Assembly (NCBI RefSeq): GCF_037038585.1
Contig: NC_092520.1
Location: forward strand, 16,189,001-16,253,000
From: Patagioenas fasciata
Lineage: Eukaryota > Chordata > Aves > Columbiformes > Columbidae
Direction: 5' to 3'
DNA length: 64,000 bases
Shown here: positions 51,205-64,000 of the stretch, piece after piece
Numbering within the stretch: the stretch's first letter is position 1
Layout of the letters: every line of letters begins with the position of its first letter
Translations under genes and position numbers: made by a program
The notes under the pieces: generated by a model
Told to the model about the DNA's origin: nothing
Seen by the model: only the letters and a program-made list of their open reading frames with translations
Databases searched by the model: none

Positions 51205-54200
51205 GATCATTGTGGTTTTCAGGCTTTAGTTTTGGACTTGGTGCAACTAAATGAAAACAGTGTGCAGATCCCTGAGTAGGTCAGGCTGAGGGGATACAAA
51301 GCCTTTGAAGCTTTACAGGGGTTGACCTAACAACAACTGTGGGCCCCTTTTGGGAGAGGCATTAACTCCATGAATGCCATGTAAACACAGAGCTGCAGAA
51401 CTCAACAGCCGCTTGTTCTGTTTTGTTTTTCTGCAGTGGCTGTTAGAAATTTTGGCATTTTTGTTTTGTAGGCTTGAGTGCCTACTTAAAACATCTCTTT
51501 GCTCTTACGCAGAACACCAAGTTGTCACACTTTGTTTATAAACTGCTCACCAGTTTGTAGACAGGTCGAACCACTGTGCAGCTTGAGCCCAAAGGTGGGG
51601 CGCATATTGAAGGTTGTCAGCCCTGGCAGATGTCCATGCTGGCTTTAGCACCAGCCAGAGCTGCAGACCTGTTTGCCTATTGCAAGAGGAGTGTGTGGGT
51701 AATTTGCAACCTCACAATTACTTAATATGTGAATAAGGCTGAAAAGGAAGCAGTCATTTGGAAAACCAGTGTTGCCTTTTGCAGTCAAGAGGCAGGTCAA
51801 TTATATTTACTGAAGTAATCTTTCAGGGTATGTATTTTTCTTTTCTTAATATTACTTTATAGTTTCCAGTGATGAGCTGGGATTAAAAAGGTGTGGAAAT
51901 GACAGAGGTCATGAGTGAGATGAATCTTTTTTTCTCAAAACTGTTGTACTCCTGTAAATAGTATGGTCTAACTGTAAGGGCAAAAGCTACGTGCCCTGTG
52001 CATACTGAAGTTCCATCGGTTGTTAAAGCTGTGCATTTAAGCTGAAAGAAGTTAGAAATGTCAAAAAGGCTGCATAAGGGTTTCTTGCTGCATAGCTTCC
52101 CTTTTTGGGCCCACTGCGTATGTGTATCCCAGACAGGCTTGAGTACATGCCAAGGCTCTTTATTTTGTGGTTGGACTTTTAATCTGTTCCAGACCTTTTC
52201 AGTCAAAGAGCTCAAGTGTAACTGAAAGGGGCAGGAAAGGGAAAAAAAAAAAGGCATGTGGACTCTTCTGATCTAGAGTGACGGCAAATAGAGACAAGCT
52301 GCTAGCTGCTGTGGAGCTTGACGGAGTTTTCCTTGAAATCTTAAATTGTGCACGTTGTATTGTGGTTTATGTTTTCATCATTTGAGCCAAGAAAATACAG
52401 AATCTTATTCCTGTTACTTTCTCACTTGTGACCTCCTTGAGTCACTCCAGGAAAGAAGAAAATCTTTTTGACAGAGCTAAATTACTGAGTCTTGCATTTA
52501 TTTATTGTGTGGAGATCCTCAACAAATACGTGCTGTGCCCCTAAATAGCATGTGAATGACTCAGAAGTTTACCTTTCAGTGCTTAATATAGGCTGAAAAT
52601 CCTGTTGGTTTGGGGTTTTTTTGTGGTTCTCCCCCCAACCCCGAGGATCACCATATGCTTTTATATCACTGTGTTTTAATAAAAGGGCTTGGTTTTCACT
52701 ATCTTTCGACTGCTAACACTTTCGCAAGCAATGCTACGTGAATTCATCTTTTGATTATTATGGTGATACTAATATTGCTTGAAAACAAAGGAGAAATTAA
52801 TTTCTTCTTTGATAGTGCCACTTCCACCAATCTGAAGAGCCATTGAAGTGGTTGAATGGTATGTGCAAACATACTCTTCTGTTCAGTGTTCAGAAACAGA
52901 AGGTTTGAAGGGTCTTTGTCATTATTGCTTCTGACTTCCCAGCTTTCAGGGAGACAGCCCTTATGTCTGTCTCTGTTCCTCATCAGATGGAAACTTTGCA
53001 TTCATCTTTATTTTCTCCAGTAGGTGTGCATATACCTTGGTTTGTTTTTTTGTTTGTAAGTAGTGCTGGGAATTTTCCATGAATGTGGCTAGAAAAGAAA
53101 GAGGAAGGAAGATCGGTTTGAAGAAATTGTTTTAGGCGGCACACCTGCTGACTGACCTGGTAAGGGCAATTTAGGTATTGCATTCTTGCTTTTAGACAAA
53201 AAATAAAAGGAGGCTTTTAATATGGATTGTTTCTTGGAGCAGACTTTTAAGACTAATGCATCAGATAAGGGTCCCTGTTAGAATACCCAGCTGTGGTGTA
53301 GACTGGGTCTAAAACCTGAGTGCTCCAAGTTGAAGATAAAAACTTCCTTCCACGACTCAGATCTAACATCTTTATAGTGGCTTTGAGGTCTTCAGCTGCA
53401 CAACTTAAACGACAGTGAAGTCTTGTTGTGCCTCACATATTGATCCTCCAAGTTTACATATTTGACTTTAGAATAGTTTTGCATTAGAATAATTCACAGA
53501 CTTTAAAATCTAGGAAAGAACTAAGTATGAAAGGAGGATCTTCTCATGCACAGGGAATGGGGGGATCCTTAGGCCTGTGTCAGCAGGATCCTTTGTCTAG
53601 CGGAGCATCTGGTACAAACATGCTGTCCTACCTTGTTAGTGCCTTTGCAGACCTTGGAATAAGGGGCTTCAAATTACTTTTTAATTTTTTAAGGTTATTT
53701 CTTTACAAGAATTGAACTGTCAGTTTGAGCTTGTGTGTTTTCAACTGTTTTATCCTTTACCAGTTTCTGCTATTGTCCATTGGTCATTCATCACAAATCT
53801 TACTGGTTTTCTTAAGCCTTACAGATAAGTTAATATGTTTTCTTGATAGTCAGAGACTGTCTGGGTAGGAAACAGGTCAGCTATGCATTCTAAGTGGCTG
53901 CAGTTAGTGAAGTAGAAGAACATCTGCTTTTGCTATAAAATTAAATTTCCTAGAACCAATTGAAGTTTGGAATTGTTCAACTTTATTGCTACAAGTTTCC
54001 AAGAATTGGCTTTTGTATCAAATACCATTAAAGGGATTTTGACTCTTATTTAAGTTTGCAGATGATATGACTTGTTTTTGAAATGCAACTTAAAATAACT
54101 TGCCTTTTGAGGATACTTGATTTGTTGAATTCGGGGAAGGGACAGTGGACTGGAAGTGGGAAAATACCAGAAACTGGCAGCCGATTGATGTCTGTGTGTA

Positions 54201-56305
54201 TGTTGGGTTAATGTAAGTCTTGTGTTTAAACCGAAGTGCTCCATTAGAGTAGTCAGACAAGTCTGTCTGCAGGAATTGGAGTAAAACAATATACTGTTTC
54301 AGCCTTCTTGTTATTTTATTCCAGACTTCAGTTGTACAGGTTTGTTACTAGTGATCATACCGGTGCTACACACACGCACAGCATTTTTCCTTTTGTTCTT
54401 TCGAATGTCGAAGCTGCCATATGGGATATGAAGTGAAAGATGTGACTTCAGATTGAAGTCTTTGCCATGACTTGATTTTTATGACTCCCACTTAGAGATT
54501 ATAGTAACATTATTTTTAAGTTCTGTATGAGTTTTGGGTGAGAGGGAAAGCAAGGCAAGACGAGTTTCGTTTGTTATGGAAAGTGCCATAAGGGGCTCTG
54601 CGCACAGTAGCTGCCTCAACTACACAAGCAGGAGAAGGAATAAAAATGATAACAGTAGGAGAATAGAGGATGCACATCAGAATTTTCTGCTTCCTTTATT
54701 TTGTAATGTTAAGATAATTTTACCTTTGAAATAATGAAAGGGGCTTGTTTAGAAATACTGAAGTAAAATGCACCTGTAGATTTCATTAAAACATGTATTT
54801 ATTATTTCCATTAAGAACAACAACAAAAAACAACAACAATGCCAACCTTACAACAAATTTGAAATGCACTTAAAAGCTTAAGCTTCAGAGAGTCTGCTAA
54901 TTTTTAAGTACTGGAAATGAAAAGGAAACATTCCATAGTCTTATTTTCTTATCCTTTACCTATCTAGCACTTTGTTTAATTGGAGTTCTTTCAAATTAAT
55001 TTGTAGGAGCCTTGCCAGAGGCAGATTTGTGAAAAAGATTGAACTAGAATGCTAGACTGGAAAATGGGTTTTTTGACCTTTGTCTGGTCAAAAAAACGCC
55101 CAGGCCTTGTGTCTGGCCACAATGGCATTTCAGATGGTGTTAAATTCCAGATCTGCCTTCCAATTTTGCATAAAAACAGGGCATGAATCACAGTTGGTTT
55201 TGATCTCCAGATTCAATGGCATATCCTCTTTACATGCTCTCTAAACCATAGCGGATTTGACTTATCTGATTGATCTCTTGGTACTGGATTTTTCATTTAC
55301 CTGTCTCTGTTTTTCCAGAGCAGTTTCAGGAGATCACTCAGGATGGGGAAGAGACTTCTGTATTTCAGTATGTGTGTAGGTGGAGCAGCATCGGTTTTCA
55401 GTGAACCACTGACTTGTGTCAGGGTGAGCTCATTGCAAAACTGCAGAGGCAGATGAAATTTCCCTGGTGGGCATCCTTTTGTAATGGGGGATGCTGCCCT
55501 TAAGGTATAAATATCAGAAAGTGAAATCTTGTTTTGTTCAAAAGAAGGATGTATTTAGACCTCCTTACTATACAGCATTCACTGAAGAAATCATTAGATC
55601 TGTCCATAAGTATTGTGTAAGGATGCAGTTATCTGCTCGACGTAAAGTGTGTATATACTTATAAAAAGGGGAAAAAAACCCACTTTTATTAAGAGTTTGT
55701 CAAGGCAGTATGTTTGTGTAAGTTTATACCTGTTTTAGGTTTTGTTTTGTTTTTAGAATAATTTAATCCTGTTTGAGACAGGAGATTTGTGGGTAGTGGT
55801 GTCTTTATGCCAGTAAAAACAACATGTTCTTCCAGTGTTGTGCTAGAACAGCTGTGACCGACAGAAAACTGCGCTCCTAATAGGGCCATTTTTTCCACCA
55901 TAACCTTCTAACACCACGGTTTGCATGTTAATGGACGTACTACGTTAAAAATTGAAGGTGCGTAATTTTGAATATATAGTTCAGTATCTGTAATCTAAAC
56001 ATAGGCGTACACACAATAATTATACACTGTATATCTAATAATATATAATCTAAAATTCAAAGAAGCGTCAGCTTTTTTCCTTCTTGAATTCAATCATGTC
56101 AACCCTCGATTTCATTTGCCTATATAGGAAAAACGATTTTGCTCTGTTGCTTGACAATGTACTGTTGATTTTTTTATCATTTTTTGTAATTCCCATTTGA
56201 TCATTTCTAAAGGGCTTATGACAGAATAAAAAAATGCAGATGTGCACATGTATATTCACAAGGTTTGTTCCCCCCAAATAAATTGAAGGAAACCTGCATT
56301 TAAAG

Positions 56306-56321
56306 AAAAAAAAAAAAAAAA
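56306..56321. repeat. Poly-A tract (16 A)
   Basis: A pure A run inside a longer A/G-rich tract. Confidence 0.85.
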
Positions 56322-59300
56322 GAAAAAAGCTTTTGTATTATTTAATAAGAAATTATACAGAAGCTTGTGTTTTGGCCTAATTAACCCAGGAAGTATTATG
56401 TGGTGATCAAACAGTGACACTGCAGCTAATACCCTTATGTACAGTGTTTGCTGATTAAACTTTGGTCTAAAATGTGGACTAGCTTTGATTAAATGTATTT
56501 TGCCAGATGTTGGGTGGACAGACATGGGGCCTTGATGAGCTCAGAGTCCTGCTCTTTCTGTAGTCTTCAGTGTTTCATAGATACAATTTAAACTTAGATG
56601 ACATTAATTGAGGTTTCTTCTTATAATCTGTCCTATGCGGTGCGAGCTACATAGTTCTCCTGTAGTACTAAGACTTAACACTGTCAGTTCTGTTCTGTAT
56701 GAAGATTTAAAAATAAAGTTAAATATTTAAGAAAATATTTAGACTTCCAAAATTAAAATTGATTTCTCTTTAAAGAATGGAACATGCATTGTTTTATATG
56801 CATGCACTGAGCAGAAGTTTCTTTTATAGCTATGTTACCGCTGAATCTCATTTCTGTTTGCTTTTCTGGCTGGTCAGAATATTTCGGTTCTTCTGAAACT
56901 GCCTCATATTGAGCGAAAATGCTTTCCAAATATTGCTATTGACTTGTATGAAGACATGAACAAGATCCATGAACAACTGCAACAGAATTTTATTCCAGTT
57001 TAATTTCTGATGTGTGAAGAGTGTCTCTGGGGATGCTAGAAAGTCTTGGTGGTGGTTGATCAATCCAGCTATTGCACCTCTGCATTTTAGGATACAGAGC
57101 AATTACTAAAAGCAATGACAGCTTTATCAAAGGCAGCAAAGAACTGTTTAATTTATCTTGCTTGAACCAATAGGTACCATAGTGATGGAGTAACAAAAAG
57201 AAAAATATTAGTTTCATTTGAAATCAAATAATTGAGAAATGCAGAGTAATCAATCTGTAGTTTGGACATGCTTCTCTAATAATTGGATATATCTTGTTTT
57301 AACCAAGAGTCCAGGTCCGGAGTGTGTGAATATTTCTTTTACCCGACTTAAGATACTAAGATTGGTTTGTACACTTAGGACAGCGAAATGAGCCCAGGGA
57401 ACAATCTGTTTCGGGTTTCCACCTCACTTTTAAGCTCCAGGATTCTCAGAGTAATCAGAGGCTGAAACCAATGGAAAATTTATTGTCGTAATTTTTAGGT
57501 GGCTTTATAACAGCAGCATTATTAAACTGCAGCTGGGATTTTGTTAAAGTAATATAGCAATGCATTATAAAGAATGCACTCCAGAAGCATGACTTGTATC
57601 CTGATTAAACAACAAATTGTTGTACCAAGTCTCTCTAAAAAAGCCACTTGGAACAAGTTTTTATTACTTCCGAGACTCATTCTTTCAAATCATGCTGGTA
57701 ATTTTTTTTTTTCTTCACAGGTCTTTTCAATTTAATCAAAGAGGATTTTTGCCTTTGTTACCATGCTGCAAACAGGCACCATTCAAAACCTGGCCATAGC
57801 CAAAAATGGTGCACAAAAACTGACTAGTTTACAAATGAAGCTGAAGGGAACAAGTATTCTTTTTCAATACCCTCGGTGAAAACATTTATTGTTATTATTC
57901 AGAGCAGTAAGTTATAGTACGTTCAGATCCTGAGCTTTTTTTGTTGTAGTTTGAACATATAAATAACATCTTTAAATTTGCAGAGTAGAATTAGTTTTGA
58001 AGGCTGAAATGATAAATACACCAGCAGAACCATCAGACAGGGAGCTGTGTCTGTTGCTCCTTGGGGTGCTGCTCTGCAGCTCTGTGCAGGGAGAGCTGCC
58101 CTGGGCCCATCGCATCCTGGGAGGGAATTCGCCTTGGATGTTTGAGCTGTTAACAATCTGCTGGCCTTTTCTCTCCAGCACCCATGGTTGATTTGTTGTT
58201 ATTTGGTTTTTTCCTTATTTTTTCCCTTAAGGCAGTCTAAACTTTTTTGGGTTTTTTTTAGACATCAATCTAAACTTTTTTCAGAAACTGTTACCTGTTA
58301 CAGTACAGAACAGGGATTTTGCTGTTGAGTTTGGACAGTAGAAAATTCAATATGTAATATTTGAAGACCACTAATTCCTTATTCTCAGAAGCATATTGCA
58401 GCTATTACAATTGACCGTACTCTGCAGATTGTGAAGCTAAGCCATATTATAGGACAGCAAGATCTCTTTTACTGTGTTAAGTCGCCCATGTTTTTTAACT
58501 TGTCTGCCCCTCCTCCTCCTCCCTCAAATCCCCCTCTTCTAGAAACAAAGACGTGTTTGTTCCTTCTCTGCCTGTGAGGTCTCTGCAGCCTCCTCTGTGT
58601 GGGTGCAGAGCCCCTTATTTAAACGCTTTCCATACCCGTGGAAGGTAAAGCACAGGATGCATCAGATAACTGATAAGTCACAACTCTAATAGGTAAATGA
58701 AGCTCTTTGCCTTTGAATTCAAAGTGGTTTAAAGGAGCTGTGCATGTCAGGATCATCACAAACTCATGAGGTGTGGGGAAAAATAAAATATGCTTATCTG
58801 AGATCACACTGATAAGCATATTCTTTAGGGTGCAGATTTCCGTTGTCATGTCCTCAGTAAAGTAATGGAGAATTGAGAATAAAATTCTCCTTTTTTTTTT
58901 CCTGTCACTTGAAACAAGATGTGTTTTCCCTCTTTTCATTAAATATTGTGTTGGAAAATATAGAAAATATCATTTTTCTGCTTCCCTTGAAGATAGCACA
59001 CTTGTATAATCAGCCAAGATGGCTGAAAATCATTCTGTTGGCTTCTTTTTCCATTGGTTCTTCACTTGGGGATGTTGTTCAATCAGTAAAATCCAGTTAG
59101 CAACATCATCTTCGAATGTGCAAACTTCTAATTTCACAGTTAGAAGTAGTTCCCTTACATGAAAAGCATCTCCATGAGCTGTTTTGAGGACAGTTTAAAA
59201 TCTTGTTTGAAGTCTTTTGCACTTGCATTCTTGAAATAGTAAAAATGCTCAGAAAAATCCTTTAAATGGATTCCTGAATAAGAATTTAGAAACTAGATTT

Positions 59301-60482
59301 TTTTGGTTCAGATTCTGAAGAGTTACCAAACCATATAATTAAATTTCCCCTCCCTATACTTATTGGTGAATGTTAAGTATGCACTGAAGTCTCAATATCT
59401 TACAATGTTCCTGTTCTTGATACACTTCCAGTTAGAAACACTGCTTTCAAATTGGACATTCAGAGTCATTTTAGGGGGATCTAGTTTGGTGGAATAAAAT
59501 GGAAAGCATCAGACAAACATGATTTGTTTCTTACAGTTTTAATTGCTAAGTCAGGAGATGGGAAGAGCAGAGCAAACTCTGATCAGAGAGAACAGGGATA
59601 ATAAAATCAGCTGTCAGAAAGATACAGGTATATAAATATGAGGAAGTCGGCATGAGAGGGAAATTATTTTCAAAGCTGCATAGTAGTGGCAAAGGGGCCT
59701 AGGGAAGTAATATTTGAATGGTGCATGCAGGGAAAAACAAATTCATACTATGTTAATAATATGAAAACATGTTAGTGATATTGCACTTGAGTGTTTAACT
59801 AAGGTTAGAAATTGTTCAATGTCTACGAGGTTGTCTGCAATGTGACTTGGCTCCGAGCTGCTGAGACGGGGACTCCGAAACCATGATTGTACAATTGGAG
59901 ACTAGACCACAAATGTGCCTTTTTAACCTAAAGAAATTTACATTCTTCAGCTTTGGGTACTTAGTTTTTACAAGCTAGATAGTTTGCTTTTAACTTAGCT
60001 GTGTTTCTTGCAGGTGATGGTAATTTTCTAACCTTTGTCCCCTTTTACTTTCCACTGTAAGTGACCTTCTGTCTTGTTTAATAGCGGGGTTTGGGCCCTG
60101 GAACTTCAGAAGGGTAGCACAGACTTCTGCTTGAGTTTCAGAATTAGCTAACAGCAGGAGAAGGTGGTTGTTTATGTTGTCCCCTAGTAACTCCTTCATT
60201 GTCTGCTTTTAAGGTGAAAGAGAGTGAGATAATAAAAACAAAAGATATGGTCCTGGTTCCAGCCTTAATAGGATTCTGGGTAAAAAGAGATAAAGCAGGA
60301 GATACATTCCCCAGTCCAGCATTGTCACGTCTGGCTGCACTGCTGCCTTTTTGCATTGCTCTCTCTAGCTTCAGCTCCACCTGGTTCGGTAAATGCAGGT
60401 TATCTAATGGCTGTCAGTCTGCCAGCAGAGGTTGCCCAGTGGAGGCCCTGGAGCTTGTCCATTACAGATCACTGCTCACATC

Positions 60483-60793
60483 ACCTTATTGTGGCCTTCC
60501 AGTACTTAAAAGGGCCTTATGACAGGACAAGGGGTGATGGTTTTAAACTAGAGGAGGGGAGATTCTGGCTAGACATGAGGAAGAAATTTTTTTGTGATGG
60601 GGGTGGTAAAACCCTGGCCCAGGTTGCCCAGAGAGGTGGTGGATGCCCCATCCCTGGAGACATCCCAGGCCAGGCTGGACGGGGCTCTGAGCAACCTGAT
60701 CTGGGTGAAGATGTCCCTGCTTATCGCAGGGGGTTGGACCAGGTGAGCTTTGAAGGTCCCTTCCAACCCAAACTGTTCTGTGATTCTATGATC
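60483..60793 (+). mobile_element. CR1 LINE, 5'-truncated, plus strand (second subfamily)
   Basis: CR1 3' sequence is recognisable from ggccttccagtacttaaaag through ggttttaaactagagg, gcccagagaggtggtggatg, ccccatccctggagacatcc and ttggaccaggtgag to tcccttccaacccaaact and the tail ctgtgattctatgat. Its wording differs from the copy at 45.7 kb, so it belongs to another CR1 subfamily. It is 5'-truncated and has lost a short piece near 60512. The frame covering it has no reverse-transcriptase motifs. Confidence 0.94.
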
Positions 60794-62688
60794 AGCTGTT
60801 TGATTTTAAGCTTTAATCCACAGCACTGTCATCTTCTCACTGTTTTTTCCCCATTGGGTCAGGATGGGACTTGCAGGTTAGAGTTGAACCTCCAGTCCTT
60901 TTTATTCACCCTGTTTCTATTTGGTATTCATTTGGGATTCAGTTTCTATTCCTACTTCACCTGGTCACTTACATTGCAGGAAGTTTTATCTTATTTGTAA
61001 TTGTATGTATGACGCTCTCTTATGAGTAACTATATAGAAGACTATTTCAAATTACTTCAAGTTGTTTGATGCTTCATTCTATTTTGACTTGACTCATGAA
61101 AATGGGATCCACCTGTCCATTAGACTGTTGACTCTGTGCGGGACCTATGGAGTAGTTGAAAGGATAGACTAGAGAGTTGAGTCTGTAACTGCTTTTGACT
61201 TGTTTGTTTGTTTTCTATTCTAACTCCAGTGAGCATATGGTGTTTCTTCTTCATATGTTACCTCTCAGTGGAAAGATGAGTTGTGGCAAGGTGAAAAGGG
61301 AGCAAGGCTGTGAAGCACCAACCATTTTTACTGCTGTTATGAGATAAATATATTTAGGCTTTCTTGGAACAGAAGAAAAGCACTACTTTACCTCAAGGTG
61401 AACATTCGAAAGACAGTGGAGATGGAAGGGCTTTTCAGAGAATAGATGATATAGATACTTTATGACATAATTCTCCTTTCGTATGATAGTTAAAGTGTTA
61501 GTGTTCCAGGAATCCTCTACACATGATGAAAATATTAATTTGAACTAATACAACGGGTGGTTTTCTTTGCACCAAATCAACCTGTCATCCTATAAGAAGC
61601 TCACTCCTTTTTTTTGTTTTCTTCTTTGTTCCCATAAACCATAATCTTCATTCCCAGAAAAAATAAATAATAGTAAAAAAATCCCTACGACTCTCCCATC
61701 GCTGCTTTGGCAAATGCATTTGGCAGCATACAGTGAATGTTAACAGATTCAGGATGCTCCAGACAACAAGATGGGGAGCCAATTCCAAAACTGAAAACCT
61801 CTGAAAATAGTGCCCTTGTAACACATTCAGCCTTTCCCAGCCCTCCCTTTCACTGTGGGAACTCCAGTGCCTCTGTTGACTTTAACCATACTGACCTCAT
61901 GTTGGGGAGCAGTCAGGCCTGTCAGGTAGATGCATCCCAGTCATGCATGATTTTATAAAATAAGGTAGTCTTGGGTGTTGCTTTTATGGGTGAAGGGAAG
62001 ATGGGTTTTCATTGTGCATTAGCCACACAAGGTGATGACGCTTTCTTCTCCACGCCTCGGCAAAGATGTATCTTATACTTCTGTGGGGTAAAAGCTAACA
62101 AAGCACTAATAAAATATTTCTGATGTTGATGGCAACATTTTTGGCTGTATAATTTATCTACCATTTCTGTACCAGCTCTAATTTTGCATGTCAAGATCCC
62201 CTAAATGGAGCCTGTGACACTCAAAACTTGATGTGACAGGCTTGTTGCCTGACCTGCACCACAATGGGAAGACCGATAGCCTTTAACCAAATGTAGATTG
62301 ATATAAGTGAGATGATCTGCTTTGCCATTCTGTGTGTTTTTGAGTTTGATTCTCAGATTTCACATGAATAAGAAAAGTGATTTTTGTATTATTTGTGTCT
62401 AAATTGAGAATAGGTTATTAGGAAGAAAGAGAGATCCTTCTAATTAAATTTGAAATATTTTAATACCACCAACTTACACATTTAACTGTTTTCATAAGCT
62501 TCTGGAACAAGTATGTATTCTTAAACATGAGATTTTTTTCATTGACTTCACAGGAATAACACAGCATACATTTCATATTGTGCACATCAGTGTAGCTGCG
62601 TGTTTTATACTGCCATGGCTTGTAACTTTTTTAAGGTTTTAATATATGCCTTCTAAGGATAACACTTACCTTGTGTGTATTTGTTTGA

Positions 62689-64000
<1,312 letters not shown>

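Noticed and set aside
55400..55416. CAGTGAACCACTG as a second hAT end
   Set aside because: Short palindrome without a partner end or 8-bp duplication nearby.
60356..61000. 214-codon open frame, plus strand, the longest in the window
   Set aside because: Its central half is CR1 3' sequence, it has no reverse-transcriptase or other domain, and it lies wholly within YAP1 intron 4.

Overview
The window is a gene-interior piece of a bird genome and contains about 64 kb of the YAP1 gene (Yes-associated protein 1, the Hippo-pathway transcriptional co-activator) on the + strand. Three coding exons are recognisable by exact protein identity and intact splice sites. Exon 3 (42113-42228) carries the second half of WW domain 1. 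Exon 4 (50110-50223) carries the whole of WW domain 2. Exon 5 (62726-62907, or to 62919 with the downstream donor) carries the SH3-binding proline motif and the start of the coiled coil. Exons 1-2 must lie upstream and the remaining exons downstream. Everything else is intron: more than 42 kb of intron 2, about 7.9 kb of intron 3, 12.5 kb of intron 4 and the first kilobase of intron 5. Exon numbers follow the human gene.

A bird is indicated by CR1 LINE 3' ends of avian type, two of which finish in the typical ATTCTATG-like tail (45733-46057 and 60483-60793), by a third older CR1 fragment (11236-11400), and by a solo LTR (10785-11218) of a family I associate with neoavian birds. The intron sequence is AT-rich, poor in CpG and poor in repeats, as in avian macrochromosomes.

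Layout: 1-42112 is intron 2. It has a CpG-dense patch near 1.1-1.3 kb, low-complexity tracts, the LTR plus CR1 relic at 10.8-11.4 kb, and a 60-bp duplication at 13.3 and 15.0 kb. It also holds a ~350-bp hAT-like element with a TA/CA hairpin at 22.3-22.7 kb, an 82-bp mariner-like palindrome at 24.2 kb and a motif cluster at 31.4-31.7 kb. Intron 3 contains a CR1. Intron 4 contains a CR1 and a strong unused acceptor.

The exons work together through alternative splicing. Exons 3, 4 and 5 have phases that let exon 4 be skipped in frame (one-WW versus two-WW YAP1). Exon 5 has two donors 12 nt apart that add or omit VRPQ. In addition, an AG 48 nt upstream of exon 4 would add 16 codons in frame, and I know of no YAP1 isoform that uses it. 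I found no second gene, RNA gene, CRISPR array or operon-like system. The many short open frames are chance frames in intron or repeat sequence.
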